From: Anaerolineales bacterium
Lineage (GTDB): Bacteria > Chloroflexota > Anaerolineae > Anaerolineales > Villigracilaceae
Direction: 5' to 3'
DNA length: 64,000 nt
Assembly: GCA_020851785.1 (NCBI GenBank)
Contig: JADZCC010000037.1
Span: 1 to 64,000 of the forward strand
Positions 27,153-37,049 of the stretch are shown here, piece by piece. The notes beneath the pieces are model-generated. The model saw only the letters and a program-made list of their open reading frames with translations. It was not told the origin of the DNA and searched no databases. Position numbers and translations under genes: made by a program. The stretch's first letter is position 1. Every line of letters begins with the position of its first letter.

Positions 27153-28856
27153 TTAATTCTGCTCCGCGGATGCCGGATTCAACACAGACGGCTCAATTTG
27201 AACCAGAACGTCCGAACCGCCCAGGGCTTTGCTGAGTTCCTGTGCGGCAGTTTGCAAAATGGCGTCGAATTGCGACGAAGCGCTGATCTTTGACGTGATT
27301 TCCGTGGTGACTCTTTCAATATCTGCGCGTTGTTGGGTGGCGCGCAAAAGCGTGGCAGTTTCAATTGCCAGAGAAAGACGGTCCACTACTGCGGAGGCAA
27401 TTTCCACATCGTCGTCCGACCAGTCCACATCGGTTTTGCGGTTAAGGGTGATGGCTCCAATCACTTGCTCACGCATGCGAACTGGCATGCTTAGTTTCCC
27501 GGCGGATAAGACAACGCCTTTCGCTAAATTTCCGCGCTCCTGGCTCTCAAGCGGCTTGATTTTTCCTTCAGCCCATTGCAACCCATTCCCCAAGGATTGT
27601 GGGCGCATGACCTTCCACGCTTCCAGGACTGATTCGCTGTAAGAACTTTGGGCTTCAGCCAGAGCTTTGCGCGTTTCTTCGATGGCGCGCGTATTTTGAA
27701 TCGCAACCGAGACTTGATTAGCCAGCGTGCCTAACACGGCGATATCTTCGTAGGAGAAGGCTTTTTCAGCTTCGCTTTGCACGTCCAGCGCGCCGATGGT
27801 TTCTCCGCTAATCTGCAGGGGCAGGGCAATTTCCGAGCGGGTGTTGGGGAGGTCGGGGTTGTCAAAGAAAACAGCGTCAGCCCCCACGTCCAGAGCGATG
27901 CGGGGGTTGCCCGTGGCTGTGACGTAGCCAACGATTCCGGACTGACCGACCTGAAGCTTGTGATTCCTGGCCAGCATCCTCCTGCCGCCTGGGCTGTTGG
28001 CGGCGCGGAGGACGGCAAACTCGCGGGTCTCATCCAGCAGAAAGATGCCCGTATGGTAATGCCCGAATTGTTCGCTGATGACCTGCGTGATGCTGGAGAT
28101 GAGCGTTTCCGAATCTTGAATGTTGGAAATGATGGAGGAAACCTGGGCGATGGCTTCGAATTGGCGGGCGCGTTGTTCGCTATGCCGGGTGGCGTCTTCC
28201 AGGGCCAGGGTTCTTTCTTCAACTTTGCGCTCAAGCGTGGTCTGGAGTTCGGCGAGCGCCTGATTTTTAACCAGGTAATTTGTTTCGCTCTCGCGCACTT
28301 TCCGAATGGTTTCATTGAGACGACCAGTGAGCAGTTGGATCAGCGCGGAACACCCCAATATCAAAATGGGTATGATGATTGCGTCATCCAGTCCGGTGGG
28401 AATGTAGCGAATGACGCGACGAATGTCAAAATAGGCAATGACGGCGGTTGAGAGAATGATCAGCGGCGTGATGGTGAAAACCGCCCGGCGTCCGAGCAAA
28501 ACAACGCTGGCCATTAAGATGAGCGGAAGCCCCAGAATGCTTGAACTTTTCAATCCATTAGTGGTGAGGGCCATCGCGTCAATGGCGATAATGAGCGAAA
28601 GCGGCACGACGACTTTGGTTGGATAGACATTGCCGCGGAAGATGTAAAATAGCGAAATCAGTTGCAGGGCGAATGTGACCAATAAGACTTGAAAGGCGAT
28701 GGGGTTTTTTGAATTTTGATCCAGAATGCCGCTGACCAGCGGTAGAACTAAAATGTTGGTCGCCATGACGAACAGGAGGATGTTCCGCGTCAGTAGGATG
28801 AACGTTGGGTCGCGATCGTCTTCGCTACGAATAAAGTTGAGCGCTCGTGCAATCAT
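27153..28856 (-). CDS. Receptor E: six-helix membrane GAF protein without output domain
   Basis: A 567-residue protein with about six membrane helices (22-190), a coiled coil (about 195-245), GAF1 (FGHYHTGIFLLDE, RIALDVGADAVFFDNPDLP), Trp linker (LEAWKVMRPQSLGNGLQWAEG), an incomplete GAF (KLSMPVRMREQVIGAITL) and the shared tail (KISASSQFDAILQTAAQELS). It has no extracellular domain of its own and lies next to the substrate-binding lipoprotein gene. A roughly 44-bp stretch in its GAF1 is nearly identical to receptor J. Confidence 0.82.
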   Translation of the reverse strand: MIARALNFIRSEDDRDPTFILLTRNILLFVMATNILVLPLVSGILDQNSKNPIAFQVLLVTFALQLISLFYIFRGNVYPTKVVVPLSLIIAIDAMALTTNGLKSSSILGLPLILMASVVLLGRRAVFTITPLIILSTAVIAYFDIRRVIRYIPTGLDDAIIIPILILGCSALIQLLTGRLNETIRKVRESETNYLVKNQALAELQTTLERKVEERTLALEDATRHSEQRARQFEAIAQVSSIISNIQDSETLISSITQVISEQFGHYHTGIFLLDETREFAVLRAANSPGGRRMLARNHKLQVGQSGIVGYVTATGNPRIALDVGADAVFFDNPDLPNTRSEIALPLQISGETIGALDVQSEAEKAFSYEDIAVLGTLANQVSVAIQNTRAIEETRKALAEAQSSYSESVLEAWKVMRPQSLGNGLQWAEGKIKPLESQERGNLAKGVVLSAGKLSMPVRMREQVIGAITLNRKTDVDWSDDDVEIASAVVDRLSLAIETATLLRATQQRADIERVTTEITSKISASSQFDAILQTAAQELSKALGGSDVLVQIEPSVLNPASAEQN

Positions 28857-28865
28857 GGGTCTCTC

Positions 28866-31817
28866 CTAGCCGCCTTGCTCGGGATCTTCCTGCGCGAATT
28901 GGATGGAAACGTCCGCGCTGGAAAGGCTTGCGCCAAGTTCCTTAATGGCGGTTTCAAGGATGTTTTCAATATTAACCAGCCCGCTGATTTTAGACGTAAT
29001 TTCGCCGATGGTTTTTTCTTTGGAGGCGCGCCTTTGCGCTTCTTGCAGGAGGCGCGCGTTTTCCAGGGCGAGCGAGGTACGGTCTGCCGCGGCTTGTAAA
29101 AGGGCAAGTTCGTCTTCGTTCCAGGCGCGGGTTGGGTCAATGGAGGATAATTTTATACTACCGATCTTATTTCCGCGGACAGTTAACGGAATTGTAAGAT
29201 CGCGCGCGTTGGCGGATTTGCCGTTGTGCGGCGCTGTTTTTGCATCTACGCCATTGAAGACAATCGCGTCAAGTTGTTTTTGACCCGTAAACTGCCGCCA
29301 ACTTTGGCGACTCAACTCCATGGAGGCGCTTTCTGCCCTGCGGAGCGCTTCAATCGTTTCCTGACGCGCCCTGGAGTTTTGAATGGCGATGCTGACTTGC
29401 CTGGCGAGGGTGGTCATAATATTTACATCTTCTTCGCTGAAGGCATTTTTGATCTGACTTTGCACATCCAGCACGCCGATGATTTCGCTTCCGGCCATGA
29501 GCGGCAGGGCAATTTCGGAGCGCGTTAGGGAGAGTTCCGGGTTTGTGGAATACATGGAATCAACTTCCGTATTCAAGGCGATGCGCGCCTTGCCGGATTT
29601 GGCGGCGTACCCGACCATGCTGGTTTCGTTGGCTAAAACGCGGTGATTCCGACGCAGTAGACGCTTTCCGCCTTCGCTGTTGGCGGCAGTCAGAATGACG
29701 TATTCTTTTCGCAGGTCTAATAAATAGATGGCGACGTGATAAAAGTTGAATTGCTGGCTGATGACTTCCGCAACCTTGGCGAGCAGGTCTTCTCCCGCTT
29801 CGGTGGCGCCGATGATCTGGGCAATGCGCGCAACCGATTCGAATTGAAGCGCGCGCTTTTCGTTGTTTTGATTGGCGACTTCCAGTTCGTTGGTGCGTTC
29901 TGAAATGCGCTTTTCGAGGCCGGAGAGCGTACTACTTAACCTTTCGGCCATATCGTTGAAGGCCAACGCCAGCCTGCCGGTTTCGTCTTCTGAAGCGACC
30001 ATGGCTCTGGCTGAAAGGTCGCCTGTGGAAATTTTATCCACCGTGCGAGTCAGCCGAACGAGCGGGCGGGTAATTAATTGTCCAATCCAGATGCTGATGA
30101 GGATTGAAACAATAAAGAGCGCGACGAGGATTAATCCTCCGTTGCGGTTAATGCCTTCCATGGCGCTTTGAGTTTCTTGATTGGCGGCGGTGATTTCGCC
30201 GATGAATTCAGACTCGGGCGCGACGATCACCAGGCGATAGTTTGGCGTACTTAATGGCGCGAACCCAATGTAGAGCGGGATTTTATTTTTCTGAATGACG
30301 GTTAAGCCAGTTTCGCCATTGGTGATTTTTACAGCCGTCTCTTGTAAGGTTGAGTCGCCTTTGGATAAAATGCTCTGGTGCGGCGTTTCATTTTCTTTTA
30401 AGACTTCCGGCTGAAGGTCGTAGAGTTCATAACCTTGCGGCGGCATAAAGAGAATGCGTCCGCCTGCATCTACAAGAAAGGCGAATCCGGTTTTGCCCGG
30501 GTGAATGCCGGCCACCTGATTTGAAATTTGATCGAGTTTGATGTCGGCGGAGATTACGCCAAGAAATTTTTCGCCTTGATAAACCGGCGCGGAGATGGTG
30601 ACAATCAGCCCTTGGTTGGCGGGGTCCACATACACATCCGTCCAGCGCAGTTCTCGTTCGGGATCGTTTTGCGGGTTGGCGATTGTGTAAAAGGCTTCGC
30701 CGCGTGGGTCGAAAAGCGGGCCGGGCCCATTTTGGGCGAGGTTAATGTTCGGGTAATAGGTTGAAGCGCCTGCGTCGCTGATGTAGTAGAGCGCGACCAC
30801 TTCTGCGTGAGTGGAGAGAAAGGCCTGCGCGCTAAAATCCAGGTAGGCGCTTGTATTTAAATCCGCAATCATGGCTTCGTTATAGGACACAATGGAAGGT
30901 ACAAAAACGGAGGAAGGGTCGGCGGGGGAGTTGCCATATTGGCCGCCGGAAAGTTGAAATACTTTTGTAGCTGCGTCCCAATAGGTTCCTGAGCTTAATT
31001 GAGCTTTGTTGTTTTCCAAATTGGCGCGAAATTGGGCGAGAACGCCCAGTTCGGATTGAATCTCGGCGAAAAAGGAGTTTGCAGTTTCGGCTTCGCTTTG
31101 AATCGTCGCTTTCAAATTGTCATTGACCCTTGCGCGCCCTTCTTCTTCGTAGCGCTGGGTCAGGATGCCGACCATTTGACCGACTTGGCCAGCGCCGAGC
31201 GCGGTTTGCGCGACGATGATGATTAATCCCGTCGCTAAAATCCCGATGGTGATTTTGGCCTGAAGCGAATAGCGGTTAAATTGCCGCAAGAGCGCAATGA
31301 TGAAGAAAAGGATTAATCCTGCCGCCACGTAGGTGGAGAGCGCCTGAATTTGCGGAGAAGGGACGATACGGTTGGTTTGTAGATAACTATCCAGCAGGAA
31401 AATGACCAGCCCGAGGAAAATTCCGGAGAGGATGCCCGGTATCGCGTATTGCGAAGACATGCCAAGATTGGCAATCGCCACGAACGCGACGAGCGTAATC
31501 AGCGCGGCGACCACGCCCACGCCTTGAATGAGCAGGGTGACGACGATCATGGAGACGGCGATGTTTCCTCCGACGATCAGCATGGCCTGGATGTGTTTGC
31601 CGCGGCGCGTAAGCGGAGCGGCTAAAAGCGTGATGATGGTCGAGACAAGGATAAACGCGCTAATTCCGACTATTTTCTGGTCGTTGGCGCTAATTCCGAG
31701 ATAGAGCGTGGCTCCAAAACTTGCGAGTCCGACGATGACAAACGCGACGATGAATTGAAGAGCGCTCCGCGCTTGTGTGGGTTGCTCGGTAGCCGCTGTG
31801 GGTGGGATGTTATTCAT
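28866..31817 (-). CDS. Receptor F: polytopic membrane-dCache-HAMP-GAF protein without output domain
   Basis: I start at the ATG at 31817 (MNNIPPTAATEQPT), which overlaps the receptor G stop by 8 nt; a longer in-frame start would overlap by over 100 nt and adds only an Arg-rich, domain-free stretch. The 983-residue product has about six membrane helices (20-185), dCache (about 240-540, YWDAATKVFQLSGGQYGNS), a membrane helix (560-580), HAMP (583-637), GAF1 (FNFYHVAIYLLD, RIALNTEVDSMYSTNPELS), Trp linker (SRQSWRQFTGQKQL), an incomplete GAF and the shared tail. In GAF1 the usual DVGAD is NTEVD. Its Cache domain closely matches receptor G. Confidence 0.82.
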   Translation of the reverse strand: MNNIPPTAATEQPTQARSALQFIVAFVIVGLASFGATLYLGISANDQKIVGISAFILVSTIITLLAAPLTRRGKHIQAMLIVGGNIAVSMIVVTLLIQGVGVVAALITLVAFVAIANLGMSSQYAIPGILSGIFLGLVIFLLDSYLQTNRIVPSPQIQALSTYVAAGLILFFIIALLRQFNRYSLQAKITIGILATGLIIIVAQTALGAGQVGQMVGILTQRYEEEGRARVNDNLKATIQSEAETANSFFAEIQSELGVLAQFRANLENNKAQLSSGTYWDAATKVFQLSGGQYGNSPADPSSVFVPSIVSYNEAMIADLNTSAYLDFSAQAFLSTHAEVVALYYISDAGASTYYPNINLAQNGPGPLFDPRGEAFYTIANPQNDPERELRWTDVYVDPANQGLIVTISAPVYQGEKFLGVISADIKLDQISNQVAGIHPGKTGFAFLVDAGGRILFMPPQGYELYDLQPEVLKENETPHQSILSKGDSTLQETAVKITNGETGLTVIQKNKIPLYIGFAPLSTPNYRLVIVAPESEFIGEITAANQETQSAMEGINRNGGLILVALFIVSILISIWIGQLITRPLVRLTRTVDKISTGDLSARAMVASEDETGRLALAFNDMAERLSSTLSGLEKRISERTNELEVANQNNEKRALQFESVARIAQIIGATEAGEDLLAKVAEVISQQFNFYHVAIYLLDLRKEYVILTAANSEGGKRLLRRNHRVLANETSMVGYAAKSGKARIALNTEVDSMYSTNPELSLTRSEIALPLMAGSEIIGVLDVQSQIKNAFSEEDVNIMTTLARQVSIAIQNSRARQETIEALRRAESASMELSRQSWRQFTGQKQLDAIVFNGVDAKTAPHNGKSANARDLTIPLTVRGNKIGSIKLSSIDPTRAWNEDELALLQAAADRTSLALENARLLQEAQRRASKEKTIGEITSKISGLVNIENILETAIKELGASLSSADVSIQFAQEDPEQGG

Positions 31818-34749
31818 CTGCGCCTCCGAGTTCGACGGTAATTTGCGCGCCGCCAATTTGCGCGCCCAGTTCGCGCGCGGCCGTCTTGAGAATGGACTCA
31901 ATCTCCGTCCCTGAGCCAATTTTTGTGGACATTTCTTGAATGATCTGTTCGCGCGCGGCGCGGCGTTGGGATTCTTCGAGGAGGCGCGCGTTTTCCATGG
32001 ATAGCGCGGCGCGTTCCAGAATGGCGGAAATCACGTCGAGTTCATCCTGCGTCAATTGGCGTTTCTCTTTGTTTTCAACTCGTAGCAGGCCGATCTTTTC
32101 TCCGCGTAGTTTAATGGGGATGTGGATATGCCCGTTGGATTGTGCGGGATGACGGTCTTCTTGAAGTTCAAGCGGTTCGGTGAGCAGGCTGGTTTGCAGG
32201 CCCTTTCGTTTAATCCCGACCAGATTGAGCGAACGGGTGAAGCGCTCCCAACCGGCTTTAAGGTTCTGGCGATAGATCAAATCGCCTTCCATCAGGGTGC
32301 GTTGCGTTTCTTCGTATAAGGTTGCGTTTGTAATTGCCACGGCGACTTGATCGGCGAGCGTGGAGAGGATTTCAATATCTTCCTGCGAGAAGGCGTTTGG
32401 CTCCGTGCTTTGGACGTCCAGAACGCCGATGATTTCTCCGCTCTTAAGGAGCGGCAGGGCGATTTCTGAATGGGTGTTCGGGAGGTCGGGGTTGTTGAAG
32501 TAAACCGAATCAGACCCGGTGTCCAGCGCGACGCGCGCCTTTCCCGTTCCAGCAGTGTAGCCCACAATTCCGGTTTGTCCAATCAAAAGTTTATGGCCGC
32601 GGCTGAGCATGGTTTGCCCGCCTGTGCTGTTGGCGGCGCGTAAAACGGCGTATTCTTTGTTGAGGTCCAGCAGGAAGACGCCGACATGGTAAAAGTTGAA
32701 TTGTTCGCTGATCACTTGCGCGATGTCCGGGAGCAGATCTTCGAGGTTTTGAGCCTGATTGATGATGCGCGAAACCTCGGAAATGCTGGCAAACTGCCTG
32801 GCGCGCCTTTCGATTTTTTCATTGGCGATTTTTATTTCTGAGGTGCGTTGGTTGATGCGGGCTTCAAGGTCGGTGAGGCTTTCGCGCAGGCGATAGGTCA
32901 TGGTGTTGAAAGCCCGTCCGAGCGTGCCAATTTCATCTTCCGTGGTGACGATGGCTTGGGTGGTGAGATAGCCTTCGATGATGCGATTTGCGGCCAGCGT
33001 TAACCGCAGGATGGGCAGGGCGATGATTTGCGAGATGAGGATGCTGATGATGACGGCAAAGAACAGGAGCGCGATAAAAATCACCGCGCCAAGCCGGAGG
33101 GCGTTTTGAGTTTGCGCTTGCACGTCCTGGTTGGTTTCTTGAATGGCTTGTTGCATTTCAGAAACCGGCACAACCACAGCTAAAATGTAATGGCTGGTTG
33201 GGATTTGAGTGTAAGAGATGTAGGTATCCACGCCGTTAAGTTGGATGGTGGCCAACCCTGCCCCGCCAGCGACCATGCGGTTGGTGACGGACTGGATGCC
33301 TTTTCCGCCAATGCCAATCACAATCTGCTTGTCGTAATCTTCCGGCGGCAGGTTTTCAGGGTTAAGTTCGTACATGGCGTATCCAGCGGGCGGCATGGAG
33401 ATGATATGTCCGTCGTCGTCCAGCACCATGGCGTAGCCGCTTCGGCCGATCTTGATTTTCGCAACCTGATCGGCGACTTTGATAAGTTGAATGTCCGCCG
33501 CGATAATCCCTTGAAATTGATCTTGAGCATAAATCGGCGCGGTAACCGTTACGACCAGCCCACCGCCCGCCGCGTCTACATACGGAATAGCCCATTGCGC
33601 TTTGCGGTCTGGGTTGAAATCCGGCGTGGTGATTTGATAGTATGGGCGGTTCGCGGCGTTGAAGCCTGGCGGTACGACGTTGGCCAAATCTACATTTGGA
33701 TAATAGCGGGTTATGCCTTCGGGGGTAACCTCATAGACGGAAAGAACCTCCGGCCTGGATTTTAGAATTTTTGGGGCGACAAAATCTAAATAGGCGGAGA
33801 CGTTCATTTTCTGGAACGTCGCTTCGGTTAACTGAAGGTCGGCTGGCGCGTACAGGGAAGCTGGTTCGGTTTTGGAATTGCCGTACTGGCCGCCGCTCAG
33901 TTGGAATACGTGCGTCGTTGCGTCCCAATAGGCCCCGCTCCCCAACACTTCTTTTTGCGCCTCAAGCGAAGCGCGATAGGCGGCCACGTTTGTTACTTCC
34001 GCTTCGAGGCTTTGGAAGAAGGCATCTATGGCAACCGCCTGACTGGAGACGACGTTGGTCAGTTGTTCTTCGGCCTGCGCTTTGACGGTGTTTGAAAGTT
34101 TTTCAGAGAGATAGCCGGTGAGGCCTTCGGCGCGGTTAATGGCAAAACCGGCCATGCTGGCCAGGGCAATGCCGCCGGTTGCCAAAATTCCCAGGGTGAT
34201 TTTGGTGCGAATGTCCAGCGTGGAAAATTCGCGGGCCAGGTAAATGATGAAGACGATAAACAGCCCGACGCTAACAATCCAATGTGCGCTTAAGACGCCG
34301 GCTGAAACAGCGGCGCGGCTTCCTTGGGCAAACAGATCAATTAACAGCGCGGCCGAAGCGATAATTAACCCGCCGATGAAAATTCGTCCGGTGACGTTGC
34401 GCGGTAAAGCGCCAAGACTGATAATGCCAATGGCGCCGAGGGCGGTCACCGCCATCGGGACGCTAATCCCCGCTTCAAAAAACGGCGAGAGGATTGTCTG
34501 TAGCGCGACGGCAAGGATTAAAACCACGCTTCCAATCACGGCGCGCTTGTTTCGCGCCAGCCAGATTGTCAGCAGGCTCCCGGCAAAGACGGGGAGCGTG
34601 TAGAGCGCCTGAGTAGAGGGGCCGGTGAGTAGAGCGTAAATAGTTAGTCCGCCAAAGACCAAAGCGAAAACGCCGCCAATGAACGCTATGTTTTGCGTCT
34701 GGCTTTGCTTTCCGGCGGGGGGCGGCGATTTTAAATTACTCAGAGTCAC
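31810..34749 (-). CDS. Receptor G: polytopic membrane-dCache-HAMP-GAF protein without output domain
   Basis: A 979-residue protein with six or so N-terminal membrane helices, a dCache domain (about 235-540) containing YWDATTHVFQLSGGQYGNS and GIIAADIQLIKVADQVAKI, a further membrane helix, HAMP (IEGYLTTQAIVTTEDEIGTL), GAF1 (FNFYHVGVFLLD, RVALDTGSDSVYFNNPDLP), Trp linker (KAGWERFTRSLNLVGIKRKG), an incomplete GAF (IHIPIKLRGEKIGLLRV) and the shared tail (KIGSGTEIESILKTAARELG). Adjacent to its close paralogue F; the pair looks like a tandem duplication. Confidence 0.82.
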   Translation of the reverse strand: MTLSNLKSPPPAGKQSQTQNIAFIGGVFALVFGGLTIYALLTGPSTQALYTLPVFAGSLLTIWLARNKRAVIGSVVLILAVALQTILSPFFEAGISVPMAVTALGAIGIISLGALPRNVTGRIFIGGLIIASAALLIDLFAQGSRAAVSAGVLSAHWIVSVGLFIVFIIYLAREFSTLDIRTKITLGILATGGIALASMAGFAINRAEGLTGYLSEKLSNTVKAQAEEQLTNVVSSQAVAIDAFFQSLEAEVTNVAAYRASLEAQKEVLGSGAYWDATTHVFQLSGGQYGNSKTEPASLYAPADLQLTEATFQKMNVSAYLDFVAPKILKSRPEVLSVYEVTPEGITRYYPNVDLANVVPPGFNAANRPYYQITTPDFNPDRKAQWAIPYVDAAGGGLVVTVTAPIYAQDQFQGIIAADIQLIKVADQVAKIKIGRSGYAMVLDDDGHIISMPPAGYAMYELNPENLPPEDYDKQIVIGIGGKGIQSVTNRMVAGGAGLATIQLNGVDTYISYTQIPTSHYILAVVVPVSEMQQAIQETNQDVQAQTQNALRLGAVIFIALLFFAVIISILISQIIALPILRLTLAANRIIEGYLTTQAIVTTEDEIGTLGRAFNTMTYRLRESLTDLEARINQRTSEIKIANEKIERRARQFASISEVSRIINQAQNLEDLLPDIAQVISEQFNFYHVGVFLLDLNKEYAVLRAANSTGGQTMLSRGHKLLIGQTGIVGYTAGTGKARVALDTGSDSVYFNNPDLPNTHSEIALPLLKSGEIIGVLDVQSTEPNAFSQEDIEILSTLADQVAVAITNATLYEETQRTLMEGDLIYRQNLKAGWERFTRSLNLVGIKRKGLQTSLLTEPLELQEDRHPAQSNGHIHIPIKLRGEKIGLLRVENKEKRQLTQDELDVISAILERAALSMENARLLEESQRRAAREQIIQEMSTKIGSGTEIESILKTAARELGAQIGGAQITVELGGADE

Positions 34750-34751
34750 TT

Positions 34752-37049
34752 TTACTCCGTCTGCTCATAAGTTGATGGTGTGTCCGGCGCGATCTGGAGC
34801 GCCAGTTCAGAATCGCCCAGCACTTTTTCAAGCTCTTCAACGGCAATGCCGAGGATGTTTTCTACGCTCAAAGCCGCGCTAATGCGAGATGTGGATTCGG
34901 AGATGGTTTTCTCCTTGAGGGCGCGACGCTGACTTTCTTCCAGCAGGCGGGCATTTTCCAGCGTGATGGCCGTGCGGTTGGCGGTGGCTTCGGCGATTGA
35001 GATTTCTTCGCTCGTCCAGCGCGCGCCGGCTCTTTCCATACCCAACACGCCAATCACCTGACCGGAGACAATTAACGGCGCAACCAGCGTTGTGCCAGCC
35101 CATTCGTTTTTCGCTTCAAGGATAATGGCGTTTCCATCGGCCAGTTGATTTAGCAATTCAGTTGGCAGGTTTTCCGGCATGGGCTGTATTTTCATTCCAT
35201 CGTATTCGTAAGCCAGTTTCTCCTGTTGGCTTTTGGCGCTCCAGTTGAAGCGCGTCTGTGCGCGGTTGGAAGTGTTTAGTTCTGCAAGCGTCGTTTCCAC
35301 CTGCTCGACCAATTGCGCGTTGTTAATTGCCGAAGATAGCTGGTCGGCAAGGATTTGGAAGATTTGGATTTCCCGTTTGGTAAAAGCGTTTTCTTCCTTT
35401 GAATGAATGTTGAGAACTCCGATGGTGAGACTCTTTCCGCGAAGCGGCAAGCCGATTTCCGATTTGCTTTCTGGAAGATGGGGATTTTTTGTCGCCAGAC
35501 TCCGTTCAAAAGCTGAGGCGATTTGAGACTGCCCAGTTTGAAGCGTAACGCCCACCACGCCTTGCGCCCCAATCTGCACTTTGTAATTTTGCGCTAGCAT
35601 TTCCTCGGTGGACTGTCCGCTGGCGGCGCGGAGCGCGGCAGATTCGTTTCTTTCGTCCAGCAGAAAGATGGCAACGTGGTAAAAGCCGAAACGTTCTCGA
35701 ATTACCGAGACGGCGACGTTGAGCATCGCGTCCACGTCGCGGATGATTGAAATATCGCGAGCCGCTTCAGAGATGGATTCCAATTCCTTGGTTCGGCGCT
35801 CCAACTGCTCCATGCGCGATTGCGATACGATTCTGCTGTTTTCAACTTCTTCAGCCAGCGAGTTGAAAGCCAGCGCAATTTGTCCGGCTTCGTCGCCGCT
35901 GACGTGCGCGCTACGGACGCTGGATTCTCCGGCGATGATCCTTTTGGACAGGTTGAGTAATTCTGTGAACGGGCCGTTAATGCCGTTGACAATTCTCAAA
36001 CCAAAGACGAACGCGCCCAGCACAATCGCCGCCCCCAGAAGAATGGTGAGATAGAATTTGAAGAATGCGGCTTGAATTCGTCCCTGCAGGCTTTTTTGTA
36101 ACCCTGCAGAGGCAACGGCGTAGAACGCCTGACTGGACTTTTGAGTGTCGGAATACGCCGCCTTGAGCGTAACGGGGTTGAGTTCGTAATTTTGCGGGTT
36201 GGCCAAATAAGAGTTGTTGATATTGATCAAGGATTGAGCGGCGGCCAGATATTCTTGCAAAGGTTCAGAGGTTGCGCCTTCAAACTCGCCATTGGCGTTG
36301 TTCTCAAACGCAGTTTGTAAATTCCGATTCAGGTTCGTAAGGTTACTTTGAAGTTGACCAACCAGCGCGCCAAGTTCAATTTGTTCCTGAGTGGAGAGTT
36401 TAGTTCGAGACGCTTGATCGGAGAACTTCCAGATTTGGAAGGCGAGTTCGTTGTTTTCTGGCATCGCTATCAGGAGCGCGTTCATCAGGTAATGCGTGTC
36501 CAGTTCTGGATCCAGGATTAAGCGGGATTGGTTGCCAATTTCGGCGGTCAGGCTGGCAAGGCTGTTGTGAAGCGTGATGAACCCAGCCTCCACGTCTTTG
36601 GCTTCGCGGGTCTGAATGGCGTTTTGAAGGCCGGCCCATTTGATTTGAATTTCTTGAACGGCGGAATCGATTTTTGTTGGGTCTGCATATTCCTGCCCGA
36701 TGGTTTGGAGGGCGGGCAAGTCGGCTGAAACCGCCGTAATCGCCTGACTCACCGTGTCGTCAGAACCTAGTCCGTTTTCCCGTTCCAGATTGGCGACGCG
36801 TAAAGTTTGCAGGTCCAGCGAGATCTGCCAGATGGTTCGCAGGTGCAGGACGCCTTTCGCTTCATTTAGCTCGTAGTCTTCAATCCGCGCTTTTTGATCC
36901 AGCATGAAAGGCGCAAAGGCGAACAGCGCCAATACAAAAATCAGGATGACGGCAGTCAGTTTGTGTGAATACGTCAGGTTTTTCCAAATGGACCGCCAGA
37001 CTACGCCCTGCTTGGGCGCGCCTGCTTGAGTCGGAATTTCGTTGCTCAT
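34752..37049 (-). CDS. Receptor H: helical-bundle sensor-HAMP-GAF protein without output domain
   Basis: A 765-residue protein built like a chemoreceptor on its input side: membrane helix (32-49), a long all-helical extracellular region (about 50-330), second membrane helix (331-352), HAMP (353-406, SGDEAGQIALAFNSLAEEV). GAF1 follows (about 425-580, FGFYHVAIFLLDE); here the DVGADAVFF element is replaced by IASAFERSLATKNPHLP. Then the Trp linker (RFNWSAKSQQEKLAYEYDG), an incomplete GAF and the shared tail (RISAALSVENILGIAVEELE). The only receptor in the set with a helical bundle rather than Cache or plain membrane input. Confidence 0.82.
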   Translation of the reverse strand: MSNEIPTQAGAPKQGVVWRSIWKNLTYSHKLTAVILIFVLALFAFAPFMLDQKARIEDYELNEAKGVLHLRTIWQISLDLQTLRVANLERENGLGSDDTVSQAITAVSADLPALQTIGQEYADPTKIDSAVQEIQIKWAGLQNAIQTREAKDVEAGFITLHNSLASLTAEIGNQSRLILDPELDTHYLMNALLIAMPENNELAFQIWKFSDQASRTKLSTQEQIELGALVGQLQSNLTNLNRNLQTAFENNANGEFEGATSEPLQEYLAAAQSLININNSYLANPQNYELNPVTLKAAYSDTQKSSQAFYAVASAGLQKSLQGRIQAAFFKFYLTILLGAAIVLGAFVFGLRIVNGINGPFTELLNLSKRIIAGESSVRSAHVSGDEAGQIALAFNSLAEEVENSRIVSQSRMEQLERRTKELESISEAARDISIIRDVDAMLNVAVSVIRERFGFYHVAIFLLDERNESAALRAASGQSTEEMLAQNYKVQIGAQGVVGVTLQTGQSQIASAFERSLATKNPHLPESKSEIGLPLRGKSLTIGVLNIHSKEENAFTKREIQIFQILADQLSSAINNAQLVEQVETTLAELNTSNRAQTRFNWSAKSQQEKLAYEYDGMKIQPMPENLPTELLNQLADGNAIILEAKNEWAGTTLVAPLIVSGQVIGVLGMERAGARWTSEEISIAEATANRTAITLENARLLEESQRRALKEKTISESTSRISAALSVENILGIAVEELEKVLGDSELALQIAPDTPSTYEQTE

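Noticed and set aside
31818..31919. Longer start for receptor F
   Set aside because: Overlaps receptor G and encodes only an Arg-rich stretch; the ATG at 31817 gives the 8-nt overlap typical of this operon.
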